From Geothrix sp. 21YS21S-4 (GTDB taxonomy: Bacteria; Acidobacteriota; Holophagae; Holophagales; Holophagaceae), in assembly GCF_030845995.1 (NCBI RefSeq), contig NZ_CP132719.1:1488001-1552000 (forward strand): 64,000 bases of DNA, written 5' to 3'. The notes beneath the pieces were generated by a model. The model made no database searches and was not told the DNA's origin. It saw only the letters and a list, made by a program, of their open reading frames with translations. Numbering within the stretch: the stretch's first letter is position 1; each line of letters starts with the position of its first letter. The translations under genes and the position numbers were made by a program. Shown here one piece after another: positions 8,215-16,131 of this stretch.

Positions 8215-8608
8215 GGCCTGTCTTCAAATGGGGGTGCGGCCGCGCGAGGGACGCCGCCCAAACGAGGCAAGGAAAGCGACGGAGGCTCCAGCTCCGGGAG
8301 CCGAAGGCGAACGGGAGGCATGCACCGCGTGCCGTCAGCTGGAGGCGATAGTGGGACTATCGGCGAGGAGTTTGACGCAGCATCGCGCCGGGCGCCGCCC
8401 CTCGCCCGGTTCCGCCCTCTGCCCGGCACTGGCTGGGCAGGAGCAGGCCCCATGCGGGGCCTGCGATAGGGAGAGGGGGACGGGGCCAGCCGCGCGCCCA
8501 GGTACGTTGGTGGCCTTGGATGATGTCCCGCATCGCCCCTGCGGCTACCGCCTTCCTGGATCACGCGGCTGGACTCGTCGCGGCTCGCCCTCATTTGAAG
8601 ACAGGCCC
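8214..8608. mobile_element. MITE-like element, copy A (395 bp, terminal inverted repeats, TA-flanked)
   Basis: The gap between the convergent phoR and phoB genes is filled by one non-coding element. GGGCCTGTCTTCAAATG at 8214-8230 is the exact reverse complement of 8592-8608, and the similarity continues imperfectly for about 10 more bases. Each end is bordered by TA (8212-8213 and 8609-8610), as expected for a TA target duplication of the IS630/Tc1 or some IS5-type transposases. No transposase frame exists inside. About 105 bases near the right end (8486-8592) match copy B at 30223-30327 with scattered differences. Compared with copy B it carries an extra structured block of about 200 bases (roughly 8255-8480). 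The flanking TAG stop codons coincide with the element boundary. Confidence 0.82.
8255..8485. other. Structured internal block of MITE copy A, absent from copy B
   Basis: This stretch holds several strong short palindromes: GGCTCC/GGAGCC near 8283, GATAGT-GGG-ACTATC near 8348, and GCAGGCCCC-ATGC-GGGGCCTGC near 8444. No credible coding frame is present. The density of stems suggests a structured transcript or a nested repeat inserted in the parent element. No function can be assigned. Confidence 0.45.
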
Positions 8609-9312
8609 TAAGCGTCGGCGGGCCCGCCCAGCCGGTAGCCCACGCCCACCACGGTCTCGATCAGTTCGGCCGCGGGGCCGCCGATCTTGGCCCGCACGCG
8701 GCGGACGTGGGCGTCGATGGTCCGGCTCTCGCCGAGGTATTCCAGGCCCCACACCTGCTGCAGGATCTTCTCGCGGGTGAGGACGCGGCGGGGATTGGCG
8801 AGAAAGTAGGCCAGCAGTTCGAATTCCCGGCGCGTGAGGTCCACGAGCTGCCCGTCCACCCGGGCCGTGTGCATGTCCAGGTCCACGGTGATGGGGCCGA
8901 AGGCGAGCCGGGGCGCCCGTTCGGCGACGTCGGCGGGGACGGCGCGGCGGAGGATGGCCCGGAGCCGGGCCGCCAGTTCGCGGGTGGAGAAGGGCTTGGA
9001 GACGTAGTCGTCCGCGCCGAGTTCCAGGCCCAGCACGCGGTCGATCTCCTCGCTCCGGGCGGTCACCAGGAGGACCGGCAACGCCCGGTGGGAGGCGTGG
9101 CCGCGGATGGCCCGCAGGACGTCGAGGCCGTCCATGTCCGGCAGGCTGAGATCCAGGAGGGCCGCGTCCAGCCTCGGTCCCGGGGCGTTGAGGGATTGGA
9201 GGGCGTCGCGGCCGGTGCCCACGCTGGTCAGGCTGAAGCCCTCCCGGCGCAGGTGCTGCTCCAGGCCCAGCCGGATCTCGGAGTCGTCTTCGAGGAGGAG
9301 GATGTGGGGCAT
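8608..9312 (-). CDS. phoB: PhoB-like OmpR-family response regulator
   Basis: This 234-residue transcription factor has a receiver domain with acidic pocket E8/D9/D10, phosphoacceptor D54 (LLDLSLPDMDG) and the switch lysine in YVSKPFS. An OmpR-type winged-helix DNA-binding domain follows (LTRREFELLAYFLANP to TIDAHVRRVRAKI). It is the last gene of the pstSCAB-phoU-phoB operon, starting 14 bases after phoU, and it presumably activates that operon when phosphate is scarce. ATG 9312 is the conserved start. Its stop codon TAG (8610-8608) overlaps the right end of the mobile repeat. The partner kinase gene lies beyond the repeat on the opposite strand. Confidence 0.9.
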   Translation of the reverse strand: MPHILLLEDDSEIRLGLEQHLRREGFSLTSVGTGRDALQSLNAPGPRLDAALLDLSLPDMDGLDVLRAIRGHASHRALPVLLVTARSEEIDRVLGLELGADDYVSKPFSTRELAARLRAILRRAVPADVAERAPRLAFGPITVDLDMHTARVDGQLVDLTRREFELLAYFLANPRRVLTREKILQQVWGLEYLGESRTIDAHVRRVRAKIGGPAAELIETVVGVGYRLGGPADA

Positions 9313-9326
9313 GGGAAGGCCTGCGG

Positions 9327-10001
9327 CTAGTCTACCGGCTCGATCGGATCGATGCGGAGGTAGGGGTGCTTGGCGCTGCGCCCCTGGAGGATGAACAGCA
9401 CCTCCTCGGCGATGTTGGTGGCCTGGTCGGCGACCCGCTCCCAGTTCTTGATGACCAGGATGAGGTGGCTGGCCCGCTCGATGCATAGGGGATCCGCCAG
9501 CATGATCCGGAGAAGGTCGCGGTAGATCTTCCCGTAGAGGGCGTCCACGCTGTCGTCGCTCTGGATCACGGCCTGGGCCAGGGCGGCGTCGCTGCCCACG
9601 AAGGCGTCCACCGCCCGGCGCACCATGCTGCGGGTCTCGGTCCCCAGCCGCTCCAGGTCGCCGGCGGCGAGGATCGGGGGATGCACCATGGACACGCGAC
9701 GGGCGATGTTGGAACAGTGGTCGCCGATCCGCTCCAGCTCGGGGATGATCTTGAGGCTGGAGGCGATCAGGCGCAGGTCCGTGGCGGCAGGGGAGCGCAG
9801 GGCCAGGAGGTCGATGCAGTGCTGGTCGAGTCTCAGCTCCCACTCGTCCATCTTGCGGTCGAGGATGCCCACCCGCTCGGCCTTGGCCGGCGAGGGCTCC
9901 CCCAGGGCCTGGATGGTGAGGTCGATCATCTCCTCCGCCACGCCCGCCATGGCCATGATCCCGTCGCGGAGCTCCTTCAGTTCCGTGTCGAACAGCCGCA
10001 T
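9327..10001 (-). CDS. phoU: Phosphate-specific transport system accessory protein PhoU
   Basis: This 224-residue cytoplasmic protein has the two three-helix-bundle repeats of PhoU, the negative regulator that links PstSCAB to PhoR. Metal-binding family motifs are visible in both halves: ELERIGDHCSNIARR near residue 78 and NWERVADQATNIAEE near residue 185. The start ATG 10001-9999 shares a base with the pstB stop (TGATG) and is preceded by GGGGAGG. It lies between pstB and phoB in the minus-strand operon. Confidence 0.95.
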   Translation of the reverse strand: MRLFDTELKELRDGIMAMAGVAEEMIDLTIQALGEPSPAKAERVGILDRKMDEWELRLDQHCIDLLALRSPAATDLRLIASSLKIIPELERIGDHCSNIARRVSMVHPPILAAGDLERLGTETRSMVRRAVDAFVGSDAALAQAVIQSDDSVDALYGKIYRDLLRIMLADPLCIERASHLILVIKNWERVADQATNIAEEVLFILQGRSAKHPYLRIDPIEPVD

Positions 10002-10783
10002 CAGCCGAACCTCCCCGTGATGTAGTCCTCGGTCATGCGTTCCCGCGGCGTCGTGAAGATCCGCTCGGTCAGATCCATCTCCACCAGTTTGCCCATCCAG
10101 AAGAAGGCCGTGTAGTCGCTGACCCGGGCCGCCTGCTGCATGTTGTGGGTGACGATGACGATGGTGAGGCTGGTCTTCAATTCGATGATCAATTCCTCGA
10201 TCTTGGCGGTGGCGATGGGATCGAGGGCGGAGCAGGGCTCGTCCATCAGCAGCACTTCGGGGCTGACGGCCAGGGCCCGCGCGATGCACAGGCGCTGCTG
10301 CTGGCCGCCGCTCATCCCGGTGGCGCTCTCCTTGAGCCGATCTTTCACCTCGTCCCATAGCGCGGCCTTCCGCAGGGCGTCCTCCACCAGTCCGTCGAGG
10401 CTGGCGCGGTCGTTGACGCCGAACAGCCGCGGCCCGAAGGCCACGTTGTCGTAGATGGATTTGGGGAAGGGGTTGGGCTTCTGGAACACCATGCCCACCC
10501 GGCGGCGCAGGTCCACTTCGTCGATCCCGCCGCGGTAGATGTCCACGGCGTCGATCATCATCCGGCCGGTCACCTTCACGGCGGTGGAGACCTCGTGGAT
10601 GCGGTTGAAGCACTTCAGAAAGGTGCTCTTCCCGCAGCCGCTGGGGCCGATGATGGCCGTCACCCGCTCGGCGTGGATATCCAGCGACAGGCCGTCGAGC
10701 ACACGCTTCTCGCCGTAGCTGAACGCCATGTCCCGGACGGAGAGCTTGACGGGCTTGGTTTCGGGGGTGGAGGGACTGAGCAT
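10001..10783 (-). CDS. pstB: Phosphate ABC transporter ATP-binding protein PstB
   Basis: This 260-residue ATPase energises the PstCA channel. It contains Walker [10 protein letters not shown] near residue 40, the ABC signature [15 protein letters not shown], Walker B VLLMDEP with CSALDPIAT, and the H-loop VIVTHNM. The PstB-type [20 protein letters not shown] stretch is also present. The start at 10783 overlaps the pstA stop. The length is typical of the family. Confidence 0.97.
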   Translation of the reverse strand: MLSPSTPETKPVKLSVRDMAFSYGEKRVLDGLSLDIHAERVTAIIGPSGCGKSTFLKCFNRIHEVSTAVKVTGRMMIDAVDIYRGGIDEVDLRRRVGMVFQKPNPFPKSIYDNVAFGPRLFGVNDRASLDGLVEDALRKAALWDEVKDRLKESATGMSGGQQQRLCIARALAVSPEVLLMDEPCSALDPIATAKIEELIIELKTSLTIVIVTHNMQQAARVSDYTAFFWMGKLVEMDLTERIFTTPRERMTEDYITGRFG

Positions 10784-11655
10784 CAGCGGGTCCGCCGTCG
10801 GATGGCGCGGTCCATCAGCCGGACCAGCAGGTTCAGGGTGAGCAGCACTAGGATCATCACGGCGGCGGTGCCCGCGGCGATCTCCCGGGCGTCGGGCAGC
10901 GTGCCGTCCGAGGTGACGTACCAGAGGTGCACCGAAAGGGTCTCGCCGGGGACGGTCAGCCGGAAGTCGGGGAACTGGGCGCTGGCGTTGGTTCCCGCCG
11001 TGAAGACCAGGATGGCGCTCTCCCCGAAGGCCCGGCCGGCGGTCAGGACCAGCCCCGTCAGGATGCCCGTGGCGGCGTAGGGCAGGGCCACCTTGAGGAT
11101 GGTCTGGAGCTTGGTGGCTCCCAGTCCGTAGCTGGCTTCCTTCAGTTCCCGGGGCACGGCCTGGAGGCTGACTTCGGTGACGCGCGTGATGACCGGGATG
11201 TTCAGCAGCGCCAGGGTCACGGCGCCGGAGCGGATGGAGAAGCTCCAGCCCATGGCCTGCACGAACACGATCATTCCGAAGAGGGCCAGGACGATGGACG
11301 GCGTGGCGGCCAGGGTCTCGATGCACAGCCGGAAGAAGCGTAGCGCCCGGCCCTTGCCCGCGTACTCCGCCATGTAGACCCCGGCACCGAGGCCGATGGG
11401 CAGGGAGATTCCGAGGGACAGGACCACGAGGTAGAGGGAATTGAAGATCTGGGGCTTGATCCCGCCGCCGGCATCCAGCGTTTCCGGCATCCGGGTGAGG
11501 AAGCCCAGGTTGAGGACGGGCCATCCCTGTTTCAGGATGGCACCCACGAACACCACGAGGACCGCGATGAATCCCAGGGCGATGGCCCATAGGACGACCC
11601 GCATGAGGCGGTCGACGACCTTGGCGGTCCGGGAAGGGCGGAGCACGGCGGACAT
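10783..11655 (-). CDS. pstA: Phosphate ABC transporter permease PstA
   Basis: This 290-residue inner-membrane permease has about six membrane segments. The EAA-type coupling loop reads [20 protein letters not shown] and GRAFGESAI follows, both typical of PstA. ATG 11655 overlaps the pstC stop (TGATG). The open frame extends further upstream only as antisense-like read-through of pstC. It pairs with PstC to form the phosphate channel. Confidence 0.95.
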   Translation of the reverse strand: MSAVLRPSRTAKVVDRLMRVVLWAIALGFIAVLVVFVGAILKQGWPVLNLGFLTRMPETLDAGGGIKPQIFNSLYLVVLSLGISLPIGLGAGVYMAEYAGKGRALRFFRLCIETLAATPSIVLALFGMIVFVQAMGWSFSIRSGAVTLALLNIPVITRVTEVSLQAVPRELKEASYGLGATKLQTILKVALPYAATGILTGLVLTAGRAFGESAILVFTAGTNASAQFPDFRLTVPGETLSVHLWYVTSDGTLPDAREIAAGTAAVMILVLLTLNLLVRLMDRAIRRRTR

Positions 11656-12662
11656 CAGGCCTCCGTTCCGCGGCCCAGGCGCCGGGTGGCGAGGATCAGG
11701 AGCATGGTGAGGAGGTAGAGCAGCAGACCCATGGCGAACAGGACGTTGTTCCAGGGACTGCCGGCGGCCGTGTTGGGCAGCTCCTGGACCAGTTCGGTCG
11801 TGAGCGTCGCGGCGGGGGTGAACAGGGCCCGCAGCAGGGGCGCCCGCTCCGTGGATTCGCGCATCAGGGCGATCCACTGGGGATTGTTTCCGATGACCAT
11901 CTGGACGGCCATGGCCTCGCCGATGGCCCGGCCCAGGCCGAGAACCGCCGCGGTGATCAGGCGGGAACTGGCGGCGGGGATGAGGACGCGCCAGATCGCT
12001 TGCCACCGGCTGGAGCCCAGCGCCTGCGCCCCTTCATCTAGACTGAGGGGCAGGGACTCGAAGGCGTCCGTGGACAGGCTGACGATGGTGGGGACGATCA
12101 TCACCGCCAGGATCATGGCGGACACGGCGAAGCCCGAGGCGGGGGCGTCCGACAGCCAACTGCGGCTCACCAGCGGCAGCACCACCGTCAGGCCGAAGAT
12201 CCCGTAGACCACCGAGGGAATGCCCACCAGCAGATCCATCACCTGGCGCATGACGTTCCGCATCCAGCCCGGCGCGAGCTTGGCCACGAACACGCCCGTG
12301 AGGATGCCCGTGGGAGCCGCCAACAGCAGCGCAGCCGCGGTGACGCCCAGGGAACCCGCGATGAAGGGGAGGATGCCGAAGCGGTCCGAGGAGGGCGCCC
12401 AGTCGGCGGAGAGAAAGACCTCGGAAAGCGACAGGGCCCGGCCCGTATTCCCGGCCAGGGGCACGAAGGCCGCGAGGCCCCGGGTGGCCAGGAAGAACAG
12501 GATCCCGCCGATCAGGAGCACCACCAGCAGGCTGCAGGCCAGGAAAACCAGGTGCGCCCACCGGTCCGTCAGGCGGTGGAGGCGGCTCTGGCGGAAGGGC
12601 GAAGGCCCGGGTTCGATCCGGGGCTGATCGGGAACGGCAAGAACTGGAACAGGCGAAGACAT
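11655..12662 (-). CDS. pstC: Phosphate ABC transporter permease PstC
   Basis: This 335-residue permease has an N-terminal cytoplasmic extension of about 35 residues and then around six membrane segments. The PstC coupling loop reads [18 protein letters not shown] and [16 protein letters not shown] follows. It starts at ATG 12662, downstream of a hairpin that separates it from pstS. The ribosome binding site is weak (AAGG). It belongs to the pst operon. Confidence 0.95.
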   Translation of the reverse strand: MSSPVPVLAVPDQPRIEPGPSPFRQSRLHRLTDRWAHLVFLACSLLVVLLIGGILFFLATRGLAAFVPLAGNTGRALSLSEVFLSADWAPSSDRFGILPFIAGSLGVTAAALLLAAPTGILTGVFVAKLAPGWMRNVMRQVMDLLVGIPSVVYGIFGLTVVLPLVSRSWLSDAPASGFAVSAMILAVMIVPTIVSLSTDAFESLPLSLDEGAQALGSSRWQAIWRVLIPAASSRLITAAVLGLGRAIGEAMAVQMVIGNNPQWIALMRESTERAPLLRALFTPAATLTTELVQELPNTAAGSPWNNVLFAMGLLLYLLTMLLILATRRLGRGTEA

Positions 12663-12680
12663 GGGGCCGGCCTTGAACGG

Positions 12681-12709
12681 CCCACCCGGCCGGGGTACGG
12701 CCGGGTGGG
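12681..12709 (-). terminator. Strong hairpin between pstS and pstC
   Basis: CCCACCCGGCC (12681-12691) and GGCCGGGTGGG (12699-12709) form a perfect 11-base stem with a 7-base loop in the 68-base gap between pstS and pstC. There is no U-tract, so it is more likely a processing, stabilising or attenuating structure than a full terminator. Such structures often let a periplasmic binding protein be made in excess of its permease. Confidence 0.6.
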
Positions 12710-12730
12710 GAGGTGTGGGTCCGGCGGAGA

Positions 12731-13576
12731 TCAGAGCTTGGCCTTGAGCGACTTGACGTAGTCCACCGGCAGGTAGCCCGCCTTGAGCACGTTCTGCTGG
12801 AACTCGGCGCTGAGGACGAAGGCCAGGAAGCCTTCCACGGCCTGCTTCACCTTGGGATCACCCAGCTTGGCGGGGTTGGTATAGGCGTGGCCGAAGGAGA
12901 AGATGGGGTACTTGCCGGATTTCACGGCATCGTTGGTGCAGACGACGCCGTTGTAGGCGATGCCGGCGACCCGGGCCTTGTTCTTCTCGAGGTGCTCCAG
13001 TTCCACGAAGGAGACGGAACCGGGGGTGGTGGCCACCGCGGTGACCACGGCGCCGGTGGAATCCTGGATCAGGACGTCCTTGCTGAAATCCTGGTCGTGG
13101 AGCAGTTCCTTCTTCTGGACGGCGCGGGTTCCGGAGGACTCGGGGCGGATCACGCGGACGATCTTCTGGTCCTTGCCGCCCACTTCCTTCCAGTTGTTGA
13201 TCTTGCCGGTGAAGACCTGTTCGGCCTGCTGGGAGGTGAGGGAGGCCACGCCCACGCCGGGGTGGGCGATCAGGGTGAAGGGCTGAACGACGATGTTGTG
13301 GTTCTTGAGACCGGACTTCTCCTGATCCGGCGTGGCGAACACGTCGGAGATGCCGATGTGGCATCCGCCGCTGGTCACCTGGTTCAGGCCGGTCATGGAG
13401 CCGCCGCCGCTGACGGCGATCTGGACGCCCGGGTGGCCCTTCATGTAGTCTTCGGCGGCCTTCTTGACGATCGGGCCGAGCGCGGTGGACCCCATGACCG
13501 TGACGGTCTGGGCCTGAGCGGCGCCGGCGAGGAGCAGGCCTCCCAGGATGGTCTGGGCCAGGATTCGGATTCGCAT
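12731..13576 (-). CDS. pstS: Periplasmic phosphate-binding protein PstS
   Basis: This 281-residue binding protein has a clear Sec signal peptide (cleavage probably after AQA, residue 22-23). The mature protein shows the phosphate-binding loops GSTALGP, SGGGSMTGL and RPESSGTRAVQ. It is the first gene of the pst operon and is preceded by AGGGAG. A candidate Pho-box-like direct repeat lies 61 bases upstream of the start codon. It captures phosphate in the periplasm and delivers it to PstCA. Confidence 0.95.
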   Translation of the reverse strand: MRIRILAQTILGGLLLAGAAQAQTVTVMGSTALGPIVKKAAEDYMKGHPGVQIAVSGGGSMTGLNQVTSGGCHIGISDVFATPDQEKSGLKNHNIVVQPFTLIAHPGVGVASLTSQQAEQVFTGKINNWKEVGGKDQKIVRVIRPESSGTRAVQKKELLHDQDFSKDVLIQDSTGAVVTAVATTPGSVSFVELEHLEKNKARVAGIAYNGVVCTNDAVKSGKYPIFSFGHAYTNPAKLGDPKVKQAVEGFLAFVLSAEFQQNVLKAGYLPVDYVKSLKAKL

Positions 13577-13636
13577 GGAGTCTCCCTCAGATGGTTTCGA
13601 TCCTGGAATCCGGGGATGAAGGCCGCGGGCCCTGGT

Positions 13637-13654
13637 TGTGACATCCGTGTAACT
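13637..13654 (-). promoter_or_regulatory. Candidate Pho-box-like direct repeat upstream of pstS
   Basis: TGTGACA (13637-13643) and TGTAACT (13648-13654) are similar 7-mers with an exact 11-base period, the geometry of PhoB half-sites (7 plus 4 plus 7). The pair lies upstream of pstS, which fits a PhoB-controlled promoter. The sequence match to the enterobacterial consensus is only partial, so this is a proposal. Confidence 0.4.
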
Positions 13655-13672
13655 TCACTTCGGGAGACTCCC

Positions 13673-13701
13673 TTGCCTTGGCAGGAATAAATGGGTTTAA
13701 T
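13673..13701 (+). promoter_or_regulatory. Candidate sigma-70-type promoter for the RNase E/G gene
   Basis: TTGCCT (13673-13678) and TTTAAT (13696-13701) are separated by exactly 17 bases in a locally AT-rich patch. Transcription from here would begin near 13708 and give an untranslated leader of about 190 bases before the TTG start at 13897. The remainder of the 13577-13896 gap contains no credible gene. Confidence 0.5.
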
Positions 13702-13896
13702 GCTTGGAGATCCTGCGGGCGGACTGTGGCCTCGCCCTTCGCTTCCGGGGATCGCGACCATCCCTTTTTTCCCATTCCGGGTGGCCGAAGTCAGGGCAGG
13801 GGCCCCTTCGGTTTCCCGATTTCCCATCCGACATCCACGTCCAGGCCGCCGGGCACGCCGTGCGCCAGCCGCAGCCTGGGAACCACAGGAGAATCC

Positions 13897-16125
13897 TTGA
13901 ATCCCAAGAAGATCATGATGATCAACGCCACCGATCCGGAAGAGATCCGCGTGGCCACTCTCATCGACGGCGTCCTGTTCGATTACGACGTCGAGTTCCT
14001 GCACAACGAGAAGATCAAGGGCAACCTCTACAAGGCCCGGGTGGTCCGGGTGGACACCAGCCTCCAGGCCGCCTTCGTCCACTTCGGCGGCCAGAAGAAC
14101 GGCTTCCTCCCCCTGGGCGAGCTGCCCCGCGACCTGAGCGGCGACGGCCGCCGCGGCCGCATCCAGGAACTGCTCCAGCGGGACCAGGAGATCCTGGTCC
14201 AGGCCGTGCGCGAGGAACTGGGCTCCAAGGGCGCCATGATGACCGGCCAGGTCAGCCTGGCCGGCCGCTACCTGGTGATCACCCCCGGGAACCCCGTCAA
14301 CGGCATCAGCCGCAAGATTGAGGCCACCGAGGAGCGCCGCCACTTCAAGCAGCTGATCGACACCCTGGATATCCCCGAGGACATCGGCGTGATCGTCCGC
14401 ACGGCGAGCCTGGGCGTCACCAAGGAGGACTTCCAGCGCGACCTGGAGTACCTCCTGGACACCTACAAGGAGGTCCTCAACCGCTACAAGCACCGGCACG
14501 GCGCCGGGCTGGTGTGGCAGGAGGACGACGTCGTCACCCGCACCCTGCGCGACACCTTCAGCGCCGACGTGGAGGAAGTCCAGATCGACGACCTGGACAC
14601 CTTCCACGCCGCCCAGTCGTTCTTCAAGCGGACCATGCCCCAGCACCTGGACGTGCTGAAGCACTACACCGGCAAGAAGCCGCTGTTCTCCCGCTTCCAG
14701 CTGGAAGAGCAGATCGACCGCATCTACGGGCGGAAGGTGCCCCTCGCCAGCGGCGGCGCCCTGGTCCTGGACCAGACCGAGGCCCTGGTCGCCATTGACG
14801 TGAACAGCGGTAAGACCTCCGGCGACGGCGTGGAGGACATGGCGTTCAAGACCAACATGGAGGCCGCGGAGGAAGTGGCCCGTCAGCTGCGCCTGCGCGA
14901 CCTGGCCGGGCTGATCGCCATCGACTTCATCGACATGAAGCGCGACTCCCACATCCGTGCCGTCCAGGACCGCCTGGTGGACTGCCTCAAGGCCGACAAG
15001 GCCCGGATGGAAGTCGGGAAGATCAACCGCTTCGGCGTCCTGGTGATGACGCGCCAGCGCATCCGGCCCAGCCTTCAGCACGTCAACCACGAGACCTGCC
15101 CCACCTGCGTCGGAACCGGCAAGGTGAAGACCATCGAGGCCCTGGTGCTCTCCGTGATGCGCCGCATCCACGGCGTCCTGGCCAAGGGCGGGATCGGCGA
15201 GATCCGGGTCAAGCTGGCCCCGCAGGTCGCCACCGCCGTGCTCAACGAGAAGCGCCGCGAACTGATCCAGATGGAGGAGCAGAGCGAGGCGAAGATCGTC
15301 ATCCAGGCCGACGCCTCCATGAGCTACGGCGAGATGACCGCCGAGATCGAGCGGGCCGAAGAGGCTCCGGCGGAAAAGGCCGCTCCCCGACCCCATCGGG
15401 AGAAGGCCCCCTCCGAGGACGAGACCGTGGTCCTGGGCGGCGACAGCCCGATCTCCTTCGACAAGGCCCTGGGCGACGGTAACCGCGAGCCGAAGAAGGA
15501 AGCCTTCAAATACGATCGTCGGGACCTCCAGCGCGCCGCCCTTGATGAGCGGGAGCGCCTCCGCGCCCTGTTCGAGAGCGCCAAGCCCGAGGAGGACGAG
15601 GCGGAGGAAGGCGCCGAGGAATCGGCGGATGACGCCAAGGGCGAAGGCGCCAAGCGCAAGCGCCGCCGGCGCCGCCGGAAGGGCGGAGCGGATCGGGCTG
15701 AAGCACCCGTCCACGCGGCCGAGTCCACGGCTCCCGCGGAACCCCGCGCCGCCGGTTCGACCGAGCGATCCCAGCCTGCGGAACCCTTCGCCGAGCCGCC
15801 CCAGGTCACGGCGGATCTCGTGGCGAGCCTGCTCACGCCCAGCCGCCGCCCGCGGATCGGCGCAGTCGCCCCGCCGCCGGTCGAAGCGGCCGCGGCTCCG
15901 GCCAAGCCCAAGCGGACCCCCCGCGCCAAGGTCGCGCTGACTTCCGAGCCTGCGCCTGCCGCAGTGGAAGCGCCAGCTCCCGCCGAGGCCGCGACGCCCG
16001 AGCCCAAGAAGAAGGCCGCGGCGAAGCCCAAGGCGCCGACCAAGAAGACAGCCAAAGCTGAACCCGCCGTCGAGCCCCTTTCCAAGCCCAAGGCCCCCCG
16101 CGCCAAGAAAGCCAAGGCCGAGTAG
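13897..16125 (+). CDS. rng: Ribonuclease E/G family endoribonuclease
   Basis: This 742-residue protein has the RNase E/G catalytic core and would cleave single-stranded A/U-rich RNA in rRNA processing and mRNA decay. An S1-like RNA-binding domain occupies about 38-125. The two magnesium-binding aspartate motifs follow (VAIDVNSGK and LIAIDFIDMKR), then the zinc-link CPTCVGTG. From about residue 490 the protein becomes a low-complexity Ala/Pro/Lys/Glu-rich tail with a basic RKRRRRRRK patch, resembling the disordered scaffold arm of RNase E. The core is RNase G-sized, but the tail makes the whole intermediate between RNase G and RNase E. TTG 13897 is chosen because AGGAG lies 6 bases upstream and the conserved protein begins here. 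Confidence 0.92.
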   Translation: MNPKKIMMINATDPEEIRVATLIDGVLFDYDVEFLHNEKIKGNLYKARVVRVDTSLQAAFVHFGGQKNGFLPLGELPRDLSGDGRRGRIQELLQRDQEILVQAVREELGSKGAMMTGQVSLAGRYLVITPGNPVNGISRKIEATEERRHFKQLIDTLDIPEDIGVIVRTASLGVTKEDFQRDLEYLLDTYKEVLNRYKHRHGAGLVWQEDDVVTRTLRDTFSADVEEVQIDDLDTFHAAQSFFKRTMPQHLDVLKHYTGKKPLFSRFQLEEQIDRIYGRKVPLASGGALVLDQTEALVAIDVNSGKTSGDGVEDMAFKTNMEAAEEVARQLRLRDLAGLIAIDFIDMKRDSHIRAVQDRLVDCLKADKARMEVGKINRFGVLVMTRQRIRPSLQHVNHETCPTCVGTGKVKTIEALVLSVMRRIHGVLAKGGIGEIRVKLAPQVATAVLNEKRRELIQMEEQSEAKIVIQADASMSYGEMTAEIERAEEAPAEKAAPRPHREKAPSEDETVVLGGDSPISFDKALGDGNREPKKEAFKYDRRDLQRAALDERERLRALFESAKPEEDEAEEGAEESADDAKGEGAKRKRRRRRRKGGADRAEAPVHAAESTAPAEPRAAGSTERSQPAEPFAEPPQVTADLVASLLTPSRRPRIGAVAPPPVEAAAAPAKPKRTPRAKVALTSEPAPAAVEAPAPAEAATPEPKKKAAAKPKAPTKKTAKAEPAVEPLSKPKAPRAKKAKAE

Positions 16126-16131
16126 CCGACC

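Noticed and set aside
8520-8780. Short plus-strand frames crossing the mobile element and phoB.
   Set aside because: They span the element boundary into antisense phoB and have no start signal or domain. The element appears non-coding.
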